The notes beneath the pieces were generated by a model that made no database searches, had not been told where the DNA came from, and was given only the letters and a program-made list of their open reading frames with translations. DNA of 64,000 nt from Pseudonocardia sp. C8. Lineage in GTDB: Bacteria > Actinomycetota > Actinomycetes > Mycobacteriales > Pseudonocardiaceae. Position 1 is the stretch's first letter, and the number at the start of each line of letters is the position of its first letter. Where the stretch lies: assembly GCF_014267175.1 (NCBI RefSeq), contig NZ_JACMTR010000002.1:2815501-2879500 (forward strand), given 5' to 3'. Of this stretch, positions 9,895 through 18,120 are shown piece by piece. Both the position numbers and the translations under genes were made by a program.

Positions 9895-10869
9895 TCAGCC
9901 CGCGGCGGCCCGGACCGGCTGCGCCGGCGGCGGCGCGACCGGGATGCCGAGCACGGCGCCGGTGGCCGCCGCCATGGCCCGCATCCCCTGCGCGTTCGGG
10001 TGCACCGGCGCGGCCGGCGAGGTCGGGACGAGGCCCTCGACCCACTTCACGCCGGGCAGGGTGCAGATGTCGTGGCCGATGGTGGGGGTGTAGGTGTCGA
10101 CGAAGTCGACGCCGGCCGCGGCGGCCTGCCCGGCCAGCATGGCGTTGAGCCGCTTCTCGGTCTCGCGCAGGTAGGCGGTGTCCCCCGCGCTGAACGGGGC
10201 GACCGGGTAGCAGCCGGGACCCTCGTCCGGGAGGATCGTCGGGTAGCCGACGACCGCGACCCGGGCGGCCGGTGCGCGGTCCCGGATCCCGGACAGGACC
10301 GCGGCCACCTTCGGCGCCGTCTCCTCGATCCGCTCGGCCAGCTGATCCTCGCCGTCCGCGGTGTAGAAGTCCTTGCAGGCCGCCCCGAACAGGTTCTGCG
10401 ACGACCGCCGCGAGCACTCCGCGATGATCTCGCCGAACCCGATGTCGTTGCCGCCGATGGTCACCGTGACCAGCGACTCCGAGCCGTCCAGGGCGTCGAG
10501 CTGCGGCGGGTTGGGCCCGAGGTGCACCTGCTGCGGCGCGGTCATGTCCTCGGTGGTCGCGCCGCTGCACGAGACGTCGGTGACCTGCCCGAACCCGGAC
10601 GAGCGCGCCAGCACCTGCGGGTAGTTGTTCGTCGAGCGCATGCAGCCCGCCGGGCGGCCGGTCTGCACCGGGACCAGCGGGCCCGCCGCGTAGGAGTCGC
10701 CGAGCGCGACGTACCGGCCGACCGGTGCGGTGTCGAGGTTCCGCGCCGACGACGTGGTCCCGGTGAACGTCGTCGGCGCCTCCGCCTGCGCGGGGGCGAG
10801 GGCACCGGTGCCCGCCGAGGTCAGCAGGGTCATCGTCACCACGGCGAGCCAGCGGGCGGGACTGCGCAT
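9895..10869 (-). CDS. Secreted SGNH/GDSL-family esterase or lipase
   Basis: 324 residues from ATG at 10869; ATG at 10887 and GTG at 10893 are in-frame alternatives adding a few residues. The chosen start gives a clean signal peptide (MRSPARWLAVVTMTLLTSAG and on to AQAEA). SGNH blocks: block I VALGDSYAAG with the nucleophile Ser near residue 59, block III IGGNDIGF with Gly/Asn, and block V APVHPNAQGM with the catalytic His. Six or more Cys residues in the mature part suggest disulfides, as in Streptomyces-type secreted lipases. Expected to hydrolyse esters outside the cell. Monocistronic as far as can be seen. Confidence 0.85.
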   Translation of the reverse strand: MRSPARWLAVVTMTLLTSAGTGALAPAQAEAPTTFTGTTSSARNLDTAPVGRYVALGDSYAAGPLVPVQTGRPAGCMRSTNNYPQVLARSSGFGQVTDVSCSGATTEDMTAPQQVHLGPNPPQLDALDGSESLVTVTIGGNDIGFGEIIAECSRRSSQNLFGAACKDFYTADGEDQLAERIEETAPKVAAVLSGIRDRAPAARVAVVGYPTILPDEGPGCYPVAPFSAGDTAYLRETEKRLNAMLAGQAAAAGVDFVDTYTPTIGHDICTLPGVKWVEGLVPTSPAAPVHPNAQGMRAMAAATGAVLGIPVAPPPAQPVRAAAG

Positions 10870-10934
10870 GTCCCGCCCAACGATCATCGTCACCCGCGGT
10901 TACGCACCGGTCGGCGCGGGGTGACCGCCCGGGC

Positions 10935-12254
10935 TCAGCCGGTGAGGCGGCGCAGCGCCAGCGGGGCCACCAGCCGGTGCCGCAGCGACACCTCGTCCCA
11001 CAGCTCGGGCCGGGCCGGCATCGACGTGAGCCGGGCCGCGGCCGTCGCGCCCGGGTCGTCCATCGGCTCCCGGACGCCGGCCAGGAACGCCCACTCGTGC
11101 TCCTCGCAGCCGATGTAGACGCCCCGGCCGCCGGTCTCGCCGAACACCGACGCGAACCGCTGCCAGGCCGACCGCAGCGTGGCGTCCCGCCACACCGCCG
11201 GGCTGCCGGCCTGGTACACGAGCACCCCGCCCGGGGTGAGCCGGTCGGCGCAGGCCCGCACGAAGTCCTCCGCGTACAGCCGGTTGATCTGGGCGTCCGG
11301 CTCGTCGGGACGCTCGTCGGGCAGGTCGACGATGATCAGGTCCCAGTGCTCGGTGCTGTCGAGGACGAACTGCCGGCCGTCGGCGTAGCGCACCTGCACC
11401 GGGCCGTCCCCGCGCTCGGCGGCCGCCAGCGACGCCGGGGTGTAGCCGTAGGGCAGGTACTCGGCGCAGATCCGGACGGCCTCGGTGTCGATGTCGACGT
11501 GGTCGACGTGCCGGGCGCCCGCGGCGACGGCCATCTCCGAGGCCACGCCCTCCGAGGAGCCGACGATCAGCACCCGGTCGAGGGTGCGGGCCAGCAGCGC
11601 GCCCGGCCACACCAGCGCCTCGTGGTAGGCGAGCTGGGTGTGCTCGGTGGACTGCCGCTCGTCGTCGCAGAACAGGGTCACACCGTGCGCGGTGTCGGCG
11701 ACGACGACCTTCTGGAACGCGGTGCGGGCCACGTGGTGCACGCGCCCCAGCTCCCAGCGCCGGGTCAGCCCCTCGGAGATCGGCTCGGTGACCGTGCGCG
11801 GGGCCCCGCCGCGGTCGACGACCTGCAGCGCGGTGTCGTCGGCCCCCACCCGGCCGGCGAGGTTCCGGACGGCCTCCACCGGGTCGGCGCTGTCCCCGCA
11901 GGTGAAGACGTCGACGTGCATGCCACCGTGCTCCGGCCAGGTGTGGATCGACGCGTGCGACTCGGCGAGCACCGCGACGACCGTCGCGCCCTGCGGTTCG
12001 AACCGCTCGACGACGGTCTGGCGGACCTGCGCGCCGGCGTCGGTCAGCGCCGCGGCCAGGTGGGCGCGCAGCCCCTCGGCGTCGTCCAGGACCGCCGCGT
12101 CGATGCCGCCGAGCTCGGCGAGCACGTGCCGGCCGATCGGCGAGGACGTGCTCGGGAGTGCCGGCGCGCCGGAGCCGGTGAGCGCGACGCCCGGATGGAG
12201 CTCGCCGGCCGCAGCGGACGGCACGGTCTGGGTCAGCGAGGTGGAAAGTGACAC
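10935..12254 (-). CDS. Fused S-adenosylmethionine decarboxylase / aminopropyltransferase (SpeD-SpeE)
   Basis: 439 residues. About 40-150 is a prokaryotic SpeD domain with the self-cleavage motif LAESHASIHTWPE: predicted pyruvoyl Ser99, His104 and Cys119. The Ser, +5 His, +20 Cys spacing equals that of the characterised Thermotoga enzyme (63/68/83). From about 165 on is an aminopropyltransferase fold: AYHEALVWPG, motif I VLIVGSSEGVASE, VDIDTEAV, LIIVDLPDE and LYAEDF. The usual GGGDGG loop is altered to GSSEG, so the acceptor amine may differ. Fusing the maker of decarboxylated AdoMet to its user channels that intermediate. Lies 64 bases downstream of an ornithine-decarboxylase-like gene on the same strand. 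Confidence 0.85.
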   Translation of the reverse strand: MSLSTSLTQTVPSAAAGELHPGVALTGSGAPALPSTSSPIGRHVLAELGGIDAAVLDDAEGLRAHLAAALTDAGAQVRQTVVERFEPQGATVVAVLAESHASIHTWPEHGGMHVDVFTCGDSADPVEAVRNLAGRVGADDTALQVVDRGGAPRTVTEPISEGLTRRWELGRVHHVARTAFQKVVVADTAHGVTLFCDDERQSTEHTQLAYHEALVWPGALLARTLDRVLIVGSSEGVASEMAVAAGARHVDHVDIDTEAVRICAEYLPYGYTPASLAAAERGDGPVQVRYADGRQFVLDSTEHWDLIIVDLPDERPDEPDAQINRLYAEDFVRACADRLTPGGVLVYQAGSPAVWRDATLRSAWQRFASVFGETGGRGVYIGCEEHEWAFLAGVREPMDDPGATAAARLTSMPARPELWDEVSLRHRLVAPLALRRLTG

Positions 12255-12318
12255 GTCCGCAGACGGTAACCGTTCGGTGACGGCGCTGTCCCGCGGGCGC
12301 CGCCGGTCGTGGCACGCC

Positions 12319-13452
12319 TCATTCCGCGATGATCACCTGCAGCGGGCCGAACCCGTTGAAGCCCACCGAGGCGTAACTGGAGGTGTAGGCGCCGGTGTGC
12401 AGCAGGTCGACGGCGTCGCCCGCGGCCAGGTCGGACGGCAGCGCGACCGGGGTGCGCCGGTAGAGGACGTCGTCGCCGTCGCAGGTGGGCCCGGCGAGCA
12501 CGACCGGGGCCGGCGGGCCGGTCCGGCCGGGTGCCCGGACCGGGTAGCCGATCGCCTCCCCCTCGGTCTCGGCGAGCCCCTGGTAGCGGCCGACGTCGAG
12601 GTAGACCCAGCGGCGGTGGTCGATGCCCGGCCGGCGGGACACCCGCAGCACCGTGGCCCGCAGGACGCCGGCCGGGCCGGCCAGCGCGCGGCCGGGCTCG
12701 AGCAGCAGCTCGGCGCCGTCGACGTGCCCGGCCCGCACGGCCGCGGCGACGGCGCCGCGCACGGCCGCGGCGAACACCTCCGGTCCCGCGACGGCGGACC
12801 GGTAGGCCACCGGCCAGCCCCCGCCGAGGTCCAGCTCGGGCCGGGCCAGGCCCGCGCCGCCGGCCACCTCCAGCGCGACGGCGACGGCCGCGGCGTAGGT
12901 CTCCGGGCGGGTCTGCTGCGACCCGGCGTGGAAGGTGACCCCCGCCGGCTGCAGGCCCCGGGCCCGCGCCCGGCGCAGCAGCGCCCCGGCGTGCGCCGGC
13001 AGCGCCCCGAACTTGCCGTGGAACGGGGTCGCCGAGCCGGTGTCGTCGACCGACAGCCGGACCTGCACCCGGGCGCCGGGTGCCTCGGCGGCCAGCGCGT
13101 CGACGTCCTCGGCGCTGTCGGTGACGAACCGGCGGACCCCGTCGGCCGCCGCCCGCGCCGCCGCCCCCGGCCCGCGCACCGGGTTGCCGTGCTGCAGCGA
13201 CGCCGGGTCCGCGCCGGCCGCCAGGCACAGCGCGATCTCCTGCTGGGAGGCGACGTCGAACCCGGCGCCGCACTCCACCAGCGCCCGTAGCACCGCCGGC
13301 TCCGGGCAGGCCTTGACCGCGTACAGGATCCGGGCGTCGCCGAACGCCGCGCCCAGCTCGCGGTGGCGTTCCCGCACGACCTCCGGGTCCAGCGCGAGGA
13401 AAGGCGTCGGGTGGTCCTGGGCGAGCACCTTCTCCAGTCCGGGTGAGAGCAC
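12319..13452 (-). CDS. PLP-dependent ornithine decarboxylase-like enzyme (fold III)
   Basis: 377 residues from GTG at 13452, chosen because a GGGGGAG ribosome site lies about 10 bases upstream. Fold-III decarboxylase residues: K47 in YAVKACP (PLP Schiff base), H175 in HAGSQ, the Gly-rich loop 210-212, EPGRA with E252, C324 and D325 in GPTCDGDD, and Y360 in GAYTSSYASVGFNGF. The C-terminal block is that of ornithine or lysine/ornithine decarboxylases rather than diaminopimelate decarboxylase. Product would be putrescine (or cadaverine), the acceptor for the SpeD-SpeE fusion encoded next. Divergent from a PPOX gene. Confidence 0.85.
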   Translation of the reverse strand: MLSPGLEKVLAQDHPTPFLALDPEVVRERHRELGAAFGDARILYAVKACPEPAVLRALVECGAGFDVASQQEIALCLAAGADPASLQHGNPVRGPGAAARAAADGVRRFVTDSAEDVDALAAEAPGARVQVRLSVDDTGSATPFHGKFGALPAHAGALLRRARARGLQPAGVTFHAGSQQTRPETYAAAVAVALEVAGGAGLARPELDLGGGWPVAYRSAVAGPEVFAAAVRGAVAAAVRAGHVDGAELLLEPGRALAGPAGVLRATVLRVSRRPGIDHRRWVYLDVGRYQGLAETEGEAIGYPVRAPGRTGPPAPVVLAGPTCDGDDVLYRRTPVALPSDLAAGDAVDLLHTGAYTSSYASVGFNGFGPLQVIIAE

Positions 13453-13538
13453 GCCGGAGATGCTCCCCCGCCGCCCGGGCGATCTACCGTGTGGGGGTGA
13501 CCGCACCGCACCCGCAACGCCGCGCCCGCAGGATCGCC

Positions 13539-13964
13539 ATGACGCCGGAGGAGGTCACCGCCTTCCTCGACGCCGAGCGCACCTGCCGGGTCGCGACCGT
13601 CGGCCCGCACGGCCCGCACGTGACCCCGCTCTGGTACGTCTGGGACGGCGCGGCGCTCTGGCTCACCTCGCTGTCCCGGTCCCAGCGCTGGGCCGACCTG
13701 GCACGCGACCCGCGGGTCGCCGTGGTCGTCGACGCCGGGCACGACTACGGCGAGCTGCGCGGCGTCGAGCTGCGCGGCGCGGTCGAGGTGGTCGGCGAGG
13801 TGCCCCGCACCGGGGAGCCGCACGCCGAGCTGGAGCGCGTCGAGCAGGCCTTCGCCGACCGCTACACCGGCGGCCAGGTCGTGATCGACGGCCGGCACGG
13901 CTGGCTGCGGCTGCGCCCGGAGAAGATCACCAGCTGGGACTTCCGGAAGCTTCCCCGCAGCTGA
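13539..13964 (+). CDS. Pyridoxamine 5'-phosphate oxidase (PPOX) family, flavin/F420-binding split barrel
   Basis: 141 residues from ATG at 13539, preceded by AGGA at a five-base distance; an in-frame GTG at 13497 would add 14 residues but lacks a spaced ribosome site. The sequence RVATVGPHGPHVTPLWYVWDGAALWLTSLSRSQRWADLARDPRVAVVVD is given here only by its hallmark parts: PHVTPLWYVW, SRSQRW and DPRVAVVVD, all typical of small PPOX/F420-dependent split-barrel proteins. The likely cofactor is FMN or F420. It is convergent with the downstream acyl-CoA dehydrogenase genes. Specific substrate unknown. Confidence 0.8.
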   Translation: MTPEEVTAFLDAERTCRVATVGPHGPHVTPLWYVWDGAALWLTSLSRSQRWADLARDPRVAVVVDAGHDYGELRGVELRGAVEVVGEVPRTGEPHAELERVEQAFADRYTGGQVVIDGRHGWLRLRPEKITSWDFRKLPRS

Positions 13965-13987
13965 TCACCCTCGGCTGATCACCACGG

Positions 13988-15037
13988 TCAGGGCCGGCCG
14001 GTCACCAGCGGCCAGAGGCCGTCCGCGCCGGCGTCGAGGGCCAGCGCCCCGACCCGGTCGTTCCAGTGGGCTTCGTTGCCGTCCTCGTCGCGCCAGGCCC
14101 ACAGCCGGGTGGTGACCAGCCGCAGGTCGTGCTCGCGGGTGAAGCCGATCGCGCCGTGCACCTGGTGGGCGATCCGGGCCACCACCGTGGCCGCCTCCCC
14201 GCACCGGGCCTTGGCCGCGGCGACGGCGAACAGCGTCTCCGGGGCGGCGAACCCGGCGGCCTGCGCGGTCCGGGCCGCCGCGGCGGAGGCGGCCGCCGCG
14301 GCCGCGACCTCCGCTCCGGCCTCGGCCAGCATCTGCTGCACGGCCTGGAACTTCCCGATCGGGCGGCCGAACTGTCGCCGCTCGCCGGCGTAGCCGATCG
14401 AGCGGGCCAGCGCCCCGCGGGCCGCCCCGGCCAGCAGCAGCGCCCGGGCCAGTGCGGCCCGCAGCGCGAGCTCGGCACCGGCACCGGCCGGAGCGGTGCC
14501 GGTCGCGAGCGGGGCCGTGCCGGAGAAGGCCAGGGTGTCCCGCGGTTCCTCGGCCAGGTTGGCGCCCTCGGTGACCGCGGCGGTGGCCGGGTCGAGCACG
14601 AGCACCCGGTCGGCGTCGAGGACGACGACGGCCGCCAGCGACCGCCCCCACGGCACCCGGGGCAGCGTCCCCGACACGGCGGGGCCGTCGCTGGTCAGCA
14701 CCCCGCCGGGTGTCCCGGGCGACGGGTCGCCACCCGGGACGCGGGTCGCCACGGCGGTGAGCGGCCCGTCCGGCACCTCGAGGCCCGCGGCCCGGGCGAG
14801 CCACCCGCCGAGCAGGTCGGTCTCGGCCAGCGGCACCCGGGCCGCCCAGGCGCCCGCCGCCTCCAGCAGCACGGCCGCGTCGTCGAGGGTCCCGCCGGTG
14901 TCCGGCGCGGTGAGCGTGGTCAGCCCGGCGTCGGCGCAGGCCTGCCAGGCGGCCGGGTCGAGCCCGGTGGCGTCCTTCTCGTAGGAGTCCGCGAAGATCG
15001 ACTCCGCGAGGCGGGCCAGGTCGGTGTTGCGGGTCAT
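13988..15037 (-). CDS. Acyl-CoA dehydrogenase family protein (second subunit type)
   Basis: 349 residues from ATG at 15037, whose first base overlaps the stop of the upstream dehydrogenase gene. The C-terminal half has the acyl-CoA dehydrogenase helical domain: ARSIGYAGERRQFGRPIGKFQAVQQ (in part: YAGERRQFGRPI), IAHQVHGAIGFTREHDL and a final RLWAWRDEDGNEAHW. The N-terminal half is degenerate compared with classical FadE. Tightly coupled pairs of full and divergent dehydrogenases form heteromers in actinobacterial steroid and branched-acid catabolism (alpha2beta2 FadE pairs), the most likely arrangement here. No catalytic Glu could be assigned with confidence in this subunit. Confidence 0.8.
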   Translation of the reverse strand: MTRNTDLARLAESIFADSYEKDATGLDPAAWQACADAGLTTLTAPDTGGTLDDAAVLLEAAGAWAARVPLAETDLLGGWLARAAGLEVPDGPLTAVATRVPGGDPSPGTPGGVLTSDGPAVSGTLPRVPWGRSLAAVVVLDADRVLVLDPATAAVTEGANLAEEPRDTLAFSGTAPLATGTAPAGAGAELALRAALARALLLAGAARGALARSIGYAGERRQFGRPIGKFQAVQQMLAEAGAEVAAAAAASAAAARTAQAAGFAAPETLFAVAAAKARCGEAATVVARIAHQVHGAIGFTREHDLRLVTTRLWAWRDEDGNEAHWNDRVGALALDAGADGLWPLVTGRP

Positions 15038-16203
15038 CAGCGCAGTCCCATCCCCCGCGCGACGATGCCGCGCAGGACCTCGTTCGTGCCGCCGCGCAGC
15101 GTGAAACCGGGTGCGTGCAGGACGGAGTCGGCCAGCAGGCGGGCGAACCCGCCCTCCGCGCCGGGGTCCGGTGGCACCGCGCACAGCAACCGGGCCGCGT
15201 CGATGATCTCGTTCTCGTAGCGGGTGCCGAGGTCCTTGACCAGGGCGGCGGCCAGTTCCGGGGCCGCGCCGGACTCCAGCGCGCCGGCGACCGCGAGCGA
15301 CATGTTCCGCAGCGTCCACACCCGCGTGACCAGCGCGCCGATCCGCCGCCGGGTGCCGGCGTCCACGCCGTCCTGCGCGGTCAGCTCGCCGACCAGCGCG
15401 GCCAGCAGCGGGTAGGTCGACAGGAACCGTTCCGGGCCGGACCGCTCGAACGCCAGCTCCCCGGTGACCTGGGCCCAGCCGTGCCCGATCTCGCCGAACA
15501 CCCGCGAGTCGGGGATGAACACCCGGTCGAACCGCACCTCGTTGAAGTGGTGCGCCCCGGTGAGCAGCGGGATCGGCCGGATCTCGATGCCCGGCCGGTC
15601 GAGCTCGACGAGCAGCTGGGACAGCCCCGCGTGCCGGTTCGCCTCGTCCGGCGGGGAGGTCCGCACCAGTGCGAAGAACGCGTGCGCGCGGTGCGCCCCG
15701 GACGTCCACACCTTGGTGCCGGTCAGCTCCCAGCCGCCGTCGACCCGCTCGGCCCGGGTCCGCACCGACGCCAGGTCCGAGCCGGAGTCCGGTTCGGACA
15801 TCCCGATGCCGAAGTAGATCTCGCCGCGGGCGATGCCGGGCAGGAACGCCGTGCGCTGCTCCTCGGTGCCGAACCGCAGCAGCGACGGCCCGATCTGCCG
15901 GTCGGCGATCCAGTGCGCCGCCACCGGCGCCCCGGCCGCCAGGAGCTCCTCGGTCACCACGTACCGCTCCAGGGCGGAGCGCCCGTGCCCGCCGTACTCG
16001 ACCGGGATCGTCATGCCCAGCCAGCCGCGTTCGCCGAGCCGCCGGGAGAACCCGGGGTCCCAGCCGGACAGCCACACGTCGGCGCGGGGTGTCCACGCCC
16101 CGGCCGCCCGCTCGGCGTCCAGGAAGGACCGCACCTCGGCCCGCAGCTCCGCCAGGTGCGCGGGCAGCTCGACGGGGTCGGGGACGAGTTCGGGGAGTCT
16201 CAT
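15037..16203 (-). CDS. Acyl-CoA dehydrogenase
   Basis: 388 residues from ATG at 16203; GTG at 16215 is an in-frame alternative. Flavin-binding segments are clear: FGIGMSEPDSGSDLASV (FAD and substrate loop) and WELTGTKVWTSGAHRAHAFF, with FERSGPERFLS and a C-terminal LRGGTNEVLRGIVARGMGL. It oxidises an acyl-CoA to the 2-enoyl-CoA using FAD. Its stop overlaps the start of the next dehydrogenase gene by one base, so the two are likely a complex. It is divergent from the aldehyde dehydrogenase gene with a gap of only 84 bases, which must hold both promoters. Confidence 0.88.
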   Translation of the reverse strand: MRLPELVPDPVELPAHLAELRAEVRSFLDAERAAGAWTPRADVWLSGWDPGFSRRLGERGWLGMTIPVEYGGHGRSALERYVVTEELLAAGAPVAAHWIADRQIGPSLLRFGTEEQRTAFLPGIARGEIYFGIGMSEPDSGSDLASVRTRAERVDGGWELTGTKVWTSGAHRAHAFFALVRTSPPDEANRHAGLSQLLVELDRPGIEIRPIPLLTGAHHFNEVRFDRVFIPDSRVFGEIGHGWAQVTGELAFERSGPERFLSTYPLLAALVGELTAQDGVDAGTRRRIGALVTRVWTLRNMSLAVAGALESGAAPELAAALVKDLGTRYENEIIDAARLLCAVPPDPGAEGGFARLLADSVLHAPGFTLRGGTNEVLRGIVARGMGLR

Positions 16204-16287
16204 CGGCGTCACCACCCCGCCATCATGACCCGCCGGGGGCCGCCGCGACGATGCCTACCCGGGGACTCGCCGGGGTACGTTGCGGCC

Positions 16288-17760
16288 ATGACCACGAATG
16301 CTGACGAGCGCAGGGTCCTGGAGGCCGTCCCGACCGGGCTGTTCATCGGCGGGACGTGGCGACCGGCGGAGGGCGGCGCGACCGCGAAGGTGGAGGACCC
16401 GGCCACCGGCGAGATCCTGACCGAGGTCGCCGACGCCTCCCCGCAGGACGGGATGGACGCCCTCGCCGCGGCGCACGCGGCGCAGCCGGAGATCGCCGCG
16501 CTGCCGCCGCGGACCCGCAGCGAGATCCTCTACCGGGCCTACCAGCTGCTGCACGAGCGGGCCGACGACCTCGCGCTGCTGATGACCCTGGAGATGGGCA
16601 AGCCGGTCGCCGAGGCCAAGGGCGAGGTCGTCTACGCCAGCGAGTTCCTCCGCTGGTTCGCCGAGGAGGCGGTCCGGATCGACGGCGGCTACCAGGTCGC
16701 CCCGAACGGCCAGACCCGCTTCCTCACGATCCGCCAGCCGGTCGGCGTGTGCGTGTTCGTGACCCCGTGGAACTTCCCCCTCGCCATGGGCACCCGCAAG
16801 ATCGCGCCCGCGGTCGCGGCCGGCTGCGCCTCGGTGATCAAGCCGGCGCAGCAGACCCCGCTGACGATGCTGGCCTTCGCCCAGGTCCTCGCGGACGCCG
16901 GGCTGCCCGGCGGCGCGCTGAACGTGATCACCGCGACCGACGCGGGCGGCGTCATGGAGCCGGTCATCCGGGACGGCCGGGCCCGCAAGATCTCGTTCAC
17001 CGGGTCCACCCCGGTCGGCCGGAAGCTCCTGGAGCAGGCCGCGGACAAGGTCCTGCGGAGCTCGCTGGAGCTGGGCGGGAACGCGTCGTTCCTGGTGCTC
17101 GACGACGCCGACGTCGACGCCGCGGTCGAGGGTGCCATGGTCGCCAAGATGCGCAACATGGGCGAGGCCTGCACGGCCGCGAACCGGTTCTACGTCCAGC
17201 GCGGCGTCGCCGAGGAGTTCACCTCCCGGCTCGCCGAGCGGATGGGGTCCCTGAAGGTGGGCCGCGGCACCGAGGAGGGCGTCAACGTCGGCCCGCTGAT
17301 CGACGCCAAGGGCCGGGACAAGGTCACCGACCTGGTCGCCGACGCCGTCGCCAACGGGGCGAGCGTGGCCCTCGGCGGCCGCGCGCAGGACGGGCCCGGC
17401 TACTTCTACCCGCCGACCGTGCTCACCGACGTCCCGGCGAACTCGCGGCTCAACCACGAGGAGATCTTCGGGCCGGTCGCGCCGATCACCGTCGTCGACA
17501 CCGCCGACGACGCGCTCGCCGCGGCCAACGCCACCGAGTACGGGCTGGTCAACTACGTCTACACCCGCGACCTGAACCGGGCGCTGCACATCGCCGAGAA
17601 CCTGGAGAGCGGCATGATCGGGCTCAACACCGGCCTGGTGTCGAACCCGGCCGCCCCGTTCGGCGGGGTGAAGCAGTCCGGCCTGGGCCGCGAGGGCGGC
17701 ACGGTCGGGATCGACGAGTTCCTCGAGACCAAGTACGTGGCGATCGGCTACGCCGGCTGA
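16288..17760 (+). CDS. gabD: NAD(P)-dependent aldehyde dehydrogenase, succinate-semialdehyde type
   Basis: 490 residues from ATG at 16288; the open frame extends far upstream but only antisense to the acyl-CoA dehydrogenase. Catalytic C295 in MGEACTAANRFY and general base E261 in LELGGNAS are present, with the NAD loop FTGSTPVGRKL, PWNFPLAMGTRKIAPA, and the C-terminal PFGGVKQSGLGREGG. The ACTAANR context and ETKYVAIG ending are typical of succinate-semialdehyde dehydrogenases. The product would be succinate. Other semialdehydes cannot be excluded, and polyamine or GABA breakdown would provide a natural substrate. Confidence 0.85.
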   Translation: MTTNADERRVLEAVPTGLFIGGTWRPAEGGATAKVEDPATGEILTEVADASPQDGMDALAAAHAAQPEIAALPPRTRSEILYRAYQLLHERADDLALLMTLEMGKPVAEAKGEVVYASEFLRWFAEEAVRIDGGYQVAPNGQTRFLTIRQPVGVCVFVTPWNFPLAMGTRKIAPAVAAGCASVIKPAQQTPLTMLAFAQVLADAGLPGGALNVITATDAGGVMEPVIRDGRARKISFTGSTPVGRKLLEQAADKVLRSSLELGGNASFLVLDDADVDAAVEGAMVAKMRNMGEACTAANRFYVQRGVAEEFTSRLAERMGSLKVGRGTEEGVNVGPLIDAKGRDKVTDLVADAVANGASVALGGRAQDGPGYFYPPTVLTDVPANSRLNHEEIFGPVAPITVVDTADDALAAANATEYGLVNYVYTRDLNRALHIAENLESGMIGLNTGLVSNPAAPFGGVKQSGLGREGGTVGIDEFLETKYVAIGYAG

Positions 17761-17781
17761 CCGCGGGCCCTCGGTTCGCCG

Positions 17782-18120
17782 TCAGTTCGCCGGCGGTGCC
17801 GGCGCGGGCCCGGCGGGGCCCGGCGGGGCCGGTTCGACCGGGCGCTGGCCGGGCTGCTGCCCGCCGGTCGGCGCCTGGTCGGACGGCGCGGTCACCGCCG
17901 CGTTCCCGTTGGCCAGCAGGTCGACCAGCTGGGCACCGCCGTTGAGCGTCAGCATCACCGCGAGCAGCGCGACCGAGGCGACCACCGCGGCGGTGAGGCC
18001 GCGCTGCGCCGAACCGGCGGTCGTCAGCCGCCCCCGGTTGGTCTCGACCACCCAGGCGCGGGCACCGAACAGGGCCAGCACCAGCGCGAAGGCGACCCAG
18101 GTCAGGGCGAACCCGTTCAC
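17782..18120 (-). CDS. Small membrane protein, unknown
   Basis: 112 residues from GTG at 18120 (GTGA overlap with the upstream gene). One hydrophobic segment at about 4-20 (FALTWVAFALVLALFG) and a second at about 43-60, then a Pro/Gly/Ala-rich low-complexity tail (many PAP and PG units). No family recognised. It is the last gene of a four-gene membrane operon with an oligosaccharide flippase, so a role with surface glycans is a guess from context. Confidence 0.6.
   Translation of the reverse strand: MNGFALTWVAFALVLALFGARAWVVETNRGRLTTAGSAQRGLTAAVVASVALLAVMLTLNGGAQLVDLLANGNAAVTAPSDQAPTGGQQPGQRPVEPAPPGPAGPAPAPPAN

Noticed and set aside
16255..17589. Long open frame antisense to the aldehyde dehydrogenase
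   Set aside because: Translation is Arg/Gly/His-rich with no family signature; the sense frame is a complete aldehyde dehydrogenase. GC-rich codon bias creates such shadows.
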